A stretch of DNA of 45,689 nt, taken from Lachnospiraceae bacterium. GTDB lineage: Bacteria; Bacillota; Clostridia; Lachnospirales; Lachnospiraceae. Numbering within the stretch: position 1 is the first letter of the stretch; the number at the start of each line of letters is the position of its first letter. The notes under the pieces are model-generated. The model searched no databases. It saw only the letters and a program-made list of their open reading frames with translations, and was not told the DNA's origin. Shown in pieces: positions 42,316 to 45,689 of this stretch. The translations under genes were made by a program, and so were the position numbers. The DNA lies in contig JAAWNY010000021.1 of assembly GCA_022799175.1 (NCBI GenBank), positions 1 through 45,689 of the forward strand, given 5' to 3'.

Positions 42316-44322
42316 TTAATATTCTTTCGGCATGGTCACACACTGGGCCAGTGTTTGCAACCAGGAACTTTTCTTAAATCGATAATTCACAATGCTTCTT
42401 ATCCTTCCTGGTATCATCTTTCCTGGCAATATCAAAAATTCATGCAGCGTCCTTCTTTGAGAAACATTCAATCTTCTGCCAAATTCTTTACCAAATGCTG
42501 CCGCTTGCTGAAACATTCGCCGGTAGTTTTCCTCCACTTGTTTTTGCCTCTGGATCCGTTCCTTTAAGTCTTCCACACTTCCGGTATTCCTGGCTCCCAA
42601 TACATTATGTTCGTGCTGACGATATTTTAAAAGAGGCTCCGGTACATAAAAAATCGTCCCCAAACAGGATGCACATAAAGCCACCCACCAATCATGCATA
42701 AAACAGGCTTTCGGAGGATTTTTCACCAATTCTGCCAATGCCCGATTCATCATCAATGACCCGCCCGTCACTGGATTTTCTACTAGGATCTCCGAAAATG
42801 AAGTCCTATCTGGCCGGCATTGTCCATAAATGGAAAAACTGGGACTGATCTGCCGTAGTCTGGCATCCACAACCTCCATATCGGAAAATACCAGCATTGG
42901 TTTATTTTTCCTTTCATGCTCCCACATCTTTTGGAGGAGCTTTTCCACTTTTTGAGGAGCCCACACATCGTCCTGATCACTAAACAGTACATAATCTGCT
43001 TTTGTCTGCGACAACAGCCAGAAAAAATTCATCGCCGGTGCTGGCACTTGCCAATCTCTGTTTTGGAATCTTCCCGTTTTTATCCGATGACACAAGGTTA
43101 TCTGTTCCGGATACTCCTGTTGGTAATGCTCCAAAATCTCCCTCGTTCCGTCACAAGAGCCGTCATCAGAAATCAGAATCCGTATCCCCGGCACAGTCTG
43201 AGCCAAAATGGAATCCAATTGTTCTTCGATATAGGCAGCGCCCTGGTATGATGCCAGTAAAACATCTATCTGTATTTTCTCGCTTTCTCCTAAGCTATTT
43301 CCCGCCGTTTCTTTTTTCTCTTCCCTGACTTTCTTTCCCCTCATTCCTCTCCCTTTTCTGGCATTTACCAGCCGCATTCCCAGCTTCCGACTAATTAGAC
43401 GACGAGCCAGTGGGCAAACCATAGTAAGATAATTCATCAGATGATAAGCCAGCATATAGACTTCTCGCCCATTCTCCTTTGGCGTCCCCGCCCATGGCGT
43501 CAATGCCAGCGCTTCCTCATAAGCCTTCCGATAATGATTCCAATTTCCCGCAATCCAAGGACGCTCATCCCCTGCATAATGAATAATCGCTGGACTCTTT
43601 TTCGCTTTTATCAGAGCTTTCCGCCCGATCGCCTGATAAGTTCTGGACTGCCGTACCAATTCCCTGTACGAAAAATACCGGTAATTCGTAAAAAAATTAT
43701 AATATGGAGGCAGAAAACAGATCTGTCCTTTCAATACTCCGTTGATAATATCCTGATCACAAGCAAACAGCTTTCCGCTCTTTTCCCGATAAAAATCTAG
43801 CAACCGCTTCTCCACTCCGGACTCCCGCCATTGTTTCAAATCAATTAATAAAACACCGGCATTGACATAAGGATCCCGCTCTCCCAAACCGATTTTTTCT
43901 TTGACTGTCTGGTAAATCGTAGGTTCCATGACTGCGCCCAAAACATGTCCATTGAGATCATAATTCCATAATTTTTTTAAAGAATGCGCCACTATCGTAT
44001 CACAGTCCAGATACAATACGCGTTTGACTTGCTCCGGAAGAAGTCTCCCCACAAATAAGCGGGCCATGGTACTGACATCAAAACCGCCCGTATCAATACC
44101 AAAATCAAATTGTTTCCGAATATCTCCCAATTCTGTCCAGCAAATCTTTCGGCCATAGCGCCCGGCCATATCATCCAACATTTCCTGGCTCTCCTTGGCA
44201 ATGCCTATCGAAAAAACATAAACCGTCAGATGCTCCTTTTTTTGATTTTTCTCAAACAGAGAAACCATAGATGCTGCCATGTGACGGACATAGGTTTCAT
44301 TTGAGGCATAGACTACGTTCAT
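42316..44322 (-). CDS. two-domain glycosyltransferase, GT8 fused to GT2
   Basis: A 668-residue protein with two catalytic domains. Residues 1 to about 285 are a retaining family 8 transferase (VVYASNETYVRHMAASMVSL in the first 22 residues, DxD motif DCD at 106-108, NAGVLLIDLKQWRE). A basic linker (about 310-350) leads to an inverting family 2 domain (IDVLLASYQGAAYIEEQLDSI, ISDDGSCDGTREI, VLFSDQDDVWAPQK). It probably adds two different sugars in sequence. GGGAG is six bases from the ATG at 44322, so that start is preferred to 44328. Confidence 0.92.
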   Translation of the reverse strand: MNVVYASNETYVRHMAASMVSLFEKNQKKEHLTVYVFSIGIAKESQEMLDDMAGRYGRKICWTELGDIRKQFDFGIDTGGFDVSTMARLFVGRLLPEQVKRVLYLDCDTIVAHSLKKLWNYDLNGHVLGAVMEPTIYQTVKEKIGLGERDPYVNAGVLLIDLKQWRESGVEKRLLDFYREKSGKLFACDQDIINGVLKGQICFLPPYYNFFTNYRYFSYRELVRQSRTYQAIGRKALIKAKKSPAIIHYAGDERPWIAGNWNHYRKAYEEALALTPWAGTPKENGREVYMLAYHLMNYLTMVCPLARRLISRKLGMRLVNARKGRGMRGKKVREEKKETAGNSLGESEKIQIDVLLASYQGAAYIEEQLDSILAQTVPGIRILISDDGSCDGTREILEHYQQEYPEQITLCHRIKTGRFQNRDWQVPAPAMNFFWLLSQTKADYVLFSDQDDVWAPQKVEKLLQKMWEHERKNKPMLVFSDMEVVDARLRQISPSFSIYGQCRPDRTSFSEILVENPVTGGSLMMNRALAELVKNPPKACFMHDWWVALCASCLGTIFYVPEPLLKYRQHEHNVLGARNTGSVEDLKERIQRQKQVEENYRRMFQQAAAFGKEFGRRLNVSQRRTLHEFLILPGKMIPGRIRSIVNYRFKKSSWLQTLAQCVTMPKEY

Positions 44323-44371
44323 ATTCATCTCCCACTAATTTTAAAGGTGTTTTTCGACCATCTTTTTAAAC

Positions 44372-45472
44372 TTACATTCCATATTTTCGGATACGTCCCA
44401 ACGCTGAAGCAATTACCTTGTCCATATCATAATACTTATACTCTGCTAGTCTTCCACCGAAAATCACCTTATTTTCTTGAGCGGCTAATTCTGCATATTT
44501 TTGATACAATTGCTGATTCTTCTCGTCATTCACTGTATAATATGCCTCCACCCCTTCTTTCCATTCTTCTGGATATTCCCGCGTAATCACAGTCCTTGAC
44601 TGCGTGCCAAATTCGAAATGTTTGTGTTCAATGACCCGCGTATAAGGCGTCTCCCGATCCGTATAATTGACCACTGCTACCCCCTGATAATTATCCATAT
44701 CCAACGTTTCTGTCTCAAAACGCAGGCTTCGGTACTCCAGAGTTCCGAACTGATATCCAAAATAAGCATCAATAGCCCCCGTATAAACCGTGACATCTCC
44801 TAGCTTTTCATAATAATCTCGATGCTCCAGATAATCAATTCCTGTATGAATATCACAATCCTCAAACATTTTATCAATGATTACATTGTAACCACCAATC
44901 GGAATCCCTTGATATAAATCATTGAAATAATTGTTGTCATACGTAAACCGTACAGGTAAACGATTGATAATAAACGCCGGCAGCTCCCGGCAATCCCGGC
45001 CCCATTGTTTCTCTGTATATCCTTTCACCAATTTTTTGTAAATATCGGTTCCTACTAAGCGAATTGCCTGCTCTTCTAGATTCTTCGGTTCTCCAGTGAT
45101 ACTTCTTCTCTGTTTCTCAATAATGGTTTTTGCCTCTTTGGGCGTACTGATACCCCACATTTTACTGAACGTATTCATATTGAACGGCATATTGTACATC
45201 TCGCCCTGGTAGTTTGCCATTGGACTATTGGTATAGCGATTAAATTCCGCCAGGCCATTTACATAATCCCACACAGCACGGTCACTGGTATGAAAAATGT
45301 GAGCGCCATAACGGTGTACATGAATGCCTTCTATCTCTTCGCAATATACATTTCCTCCAATATGGTTTCGTTTCTCTACCACCAGACATCGTCTGCCTCG
45401 CTTTTTTGCTTCATTTGCCCACACTCCTGCATAAAGCCCGCTTCCCACCAATACATAATCATATTTTTTCAT
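44372..45472 (-). CDS. glf: UDP-galactopyranose mutase
   Basis: A 366-residue FAD enzyme that interconverts UDP-galactopyranose and UDP-galactofuranose. The start YDYVLVGSGLYAGVWANEA carries the FAD motif, followed by VVEKRNHIGGN, HRYGAHIFHTSD near 62, the Trp-rich KGYTEKQWGRD and RLPVRFTYDNNYF, all standard for Glf. It supplies galactofuranose for the surface glycan. The ATG at 45472 gives the family length; the reading from 45514 adds unrelated residues. Confidence 0.97.
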   Translation of the reverse strand: MKKYDYVLVGSGLYAGVWANEAKKRGRRCLVVEKRNHIGGNVYCEEIEGIHVHRYGAHIFHTSDRAVWDYVNGLAEFNRYTNSPMANYQGEMYNMPFNMNTFSKMWGISTPKEAKTIIEKQRRSITGEPKNLEEQAIRLVGTDIYKKLVKGYTEKQWGRDCRELPAFIINRLPVRFTYDNNYFNDLYQGIPIGGYNVIIDKMFEDCDIHTGIDYLEHRDYYEKLGDVTVYTGAIDAYFGYQFGTLEYRSLRFETETLDMDNYQGVAVVNYTDRETPYTRVIEHKHFEFGTQSRTVITREYPEEWKEGVEAYYTVNDEKNQQLYQKYAELAAQENKVIFGGRLAEYKYYDMDKVIASALGRIRKYGM

Positions 45473-45520
45473 AATATACGGCAATCCTTTCCTGCTGCTT
45501 ATCCTTATGTCCACTTTTCA

Positions 45521-45549
45521 TATGTTACTTGATTTTATCATACTGTCAA
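45521..45549 (-). promoter_or_regulatory. candidate promoter of glf
   Basis: On the minus strand, a perfect TTGACA (45549-45544) is 17 bp from a poor -10 AACATA (45526-45521), about 50 bp before glf. The -35 is strong and the -10 weak, so activity is uncertain. Confidence 0.35.
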
Positions 45550-45642
45550 AGATTTTTCCATATTTAAATCGGTTGCTTCCACAGTAAAAGAATCCCCGCT
45601 TCTACAATGTCACTTAAATAAGAAAACGAGAAACGTAGTCAA

Positions 45643-45687
45643 GGAAAAGGGGCGAAAACCATTGCCAAAACCGTCTGCTCCTTTTTT
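45643..45687. terminator. hairpin at window edge, possible terminator
   Basis: GGAAAAGGGGC (45643-45653) can pair, with G-T pairs, to GCTCCTTTTTT (45677-45687), which ends in six T residues on the plus strand. No gene leading into it from the left is visible on the plus strand, so its role is unclear. The flank to the right is outside the window. Confidence 0.35.
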
Positions 45688-45689
45688 CG

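Overview
The window looks like the chromosome of a low-to-mid GC Gram-positive anaerobe of the Clostridia, probably Lachnospiraceae. This is inferred from gene content and style: strong AGGAGG-type ribosome binding sites, a YtvI-like sporulation protein, SecA with a zinc SEC-C tail, long-form HPF, prfB with a programmed frameshift, larB/larC, amylosucrase, and a cell-wall polysaccharide locus with rfbC and glf. Nearly every gene lies on the minus strand, so transcription mostly runs right to left.

Region 1 (1-16.2 kb) is housekeeping. It holds tRNA-Ser(TGA), ispD, three of the four core t6A tRNA-modification genes (tsaD, tsaB, tsaE) with rimI and rnz, a small zinc-ribbon protein, a YcxB-like protein and tex. 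After these come two small membrane proteins, the threonine-branch gene hom with an ACT-domain regulator, prfB with its in-frame TGA and +1 shift, secA, and hpf on the plus strand. The 630-bp secA-hpf intergenic region carries five perfect DnaA boxes.

Region 2 (16.2-28.2 kb) is mixed metabolism. It holds an acyltransferase-3 membrane enzyme, an SH3b-NlpC/P60 cell-wall hydrolase, a thioredoxin reductase with an unusual insertion, YtvI, a GH13 amylosucrase, an RluA-type pseudouridine synthase, a winged-helix regulator with an unassigned sensor-like domain, a hemolysin III-type membrane protein, and the nickel-pincer cofactor genes larB-larC behind a structured leader.

Region 3 (28.2-45.5 kb) is a surface polysaccharide locus. 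Reading in the direction of transcription: glf (UDP-galactofuranose), a GT8-GT2 fusion, a GT2, then an oppositely oriented L,D-transpeptidase. After that come a GT2, a Wzx flippase, an ATP-grasp ligase overlapping a DegT aminotransferase, a DPM1-like GT2, a second flippase-like protein, a rhamnosyltransferase-like GT2, DUF2304, DUF2142, and a separately promoted rfbC plus ABC-2 export permease. The genes suggest a glycan containing galactofuranose, rhamnose and probably an amino sugar. Three membrane exporters are present, but no ABC ATPase and no recognisable Wzy polymerase.

The most unusual non-coding features are a family of at least three related long palindromes at gene 3' ends (about 11.1, 16.3 and 41.3 kb) whose stem sequences differ yet stay complementary, the DnaA-box cluster, and the larB leader. 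No CRISPR array, intact insertion sequence, prophage or rRNA operon was seen.
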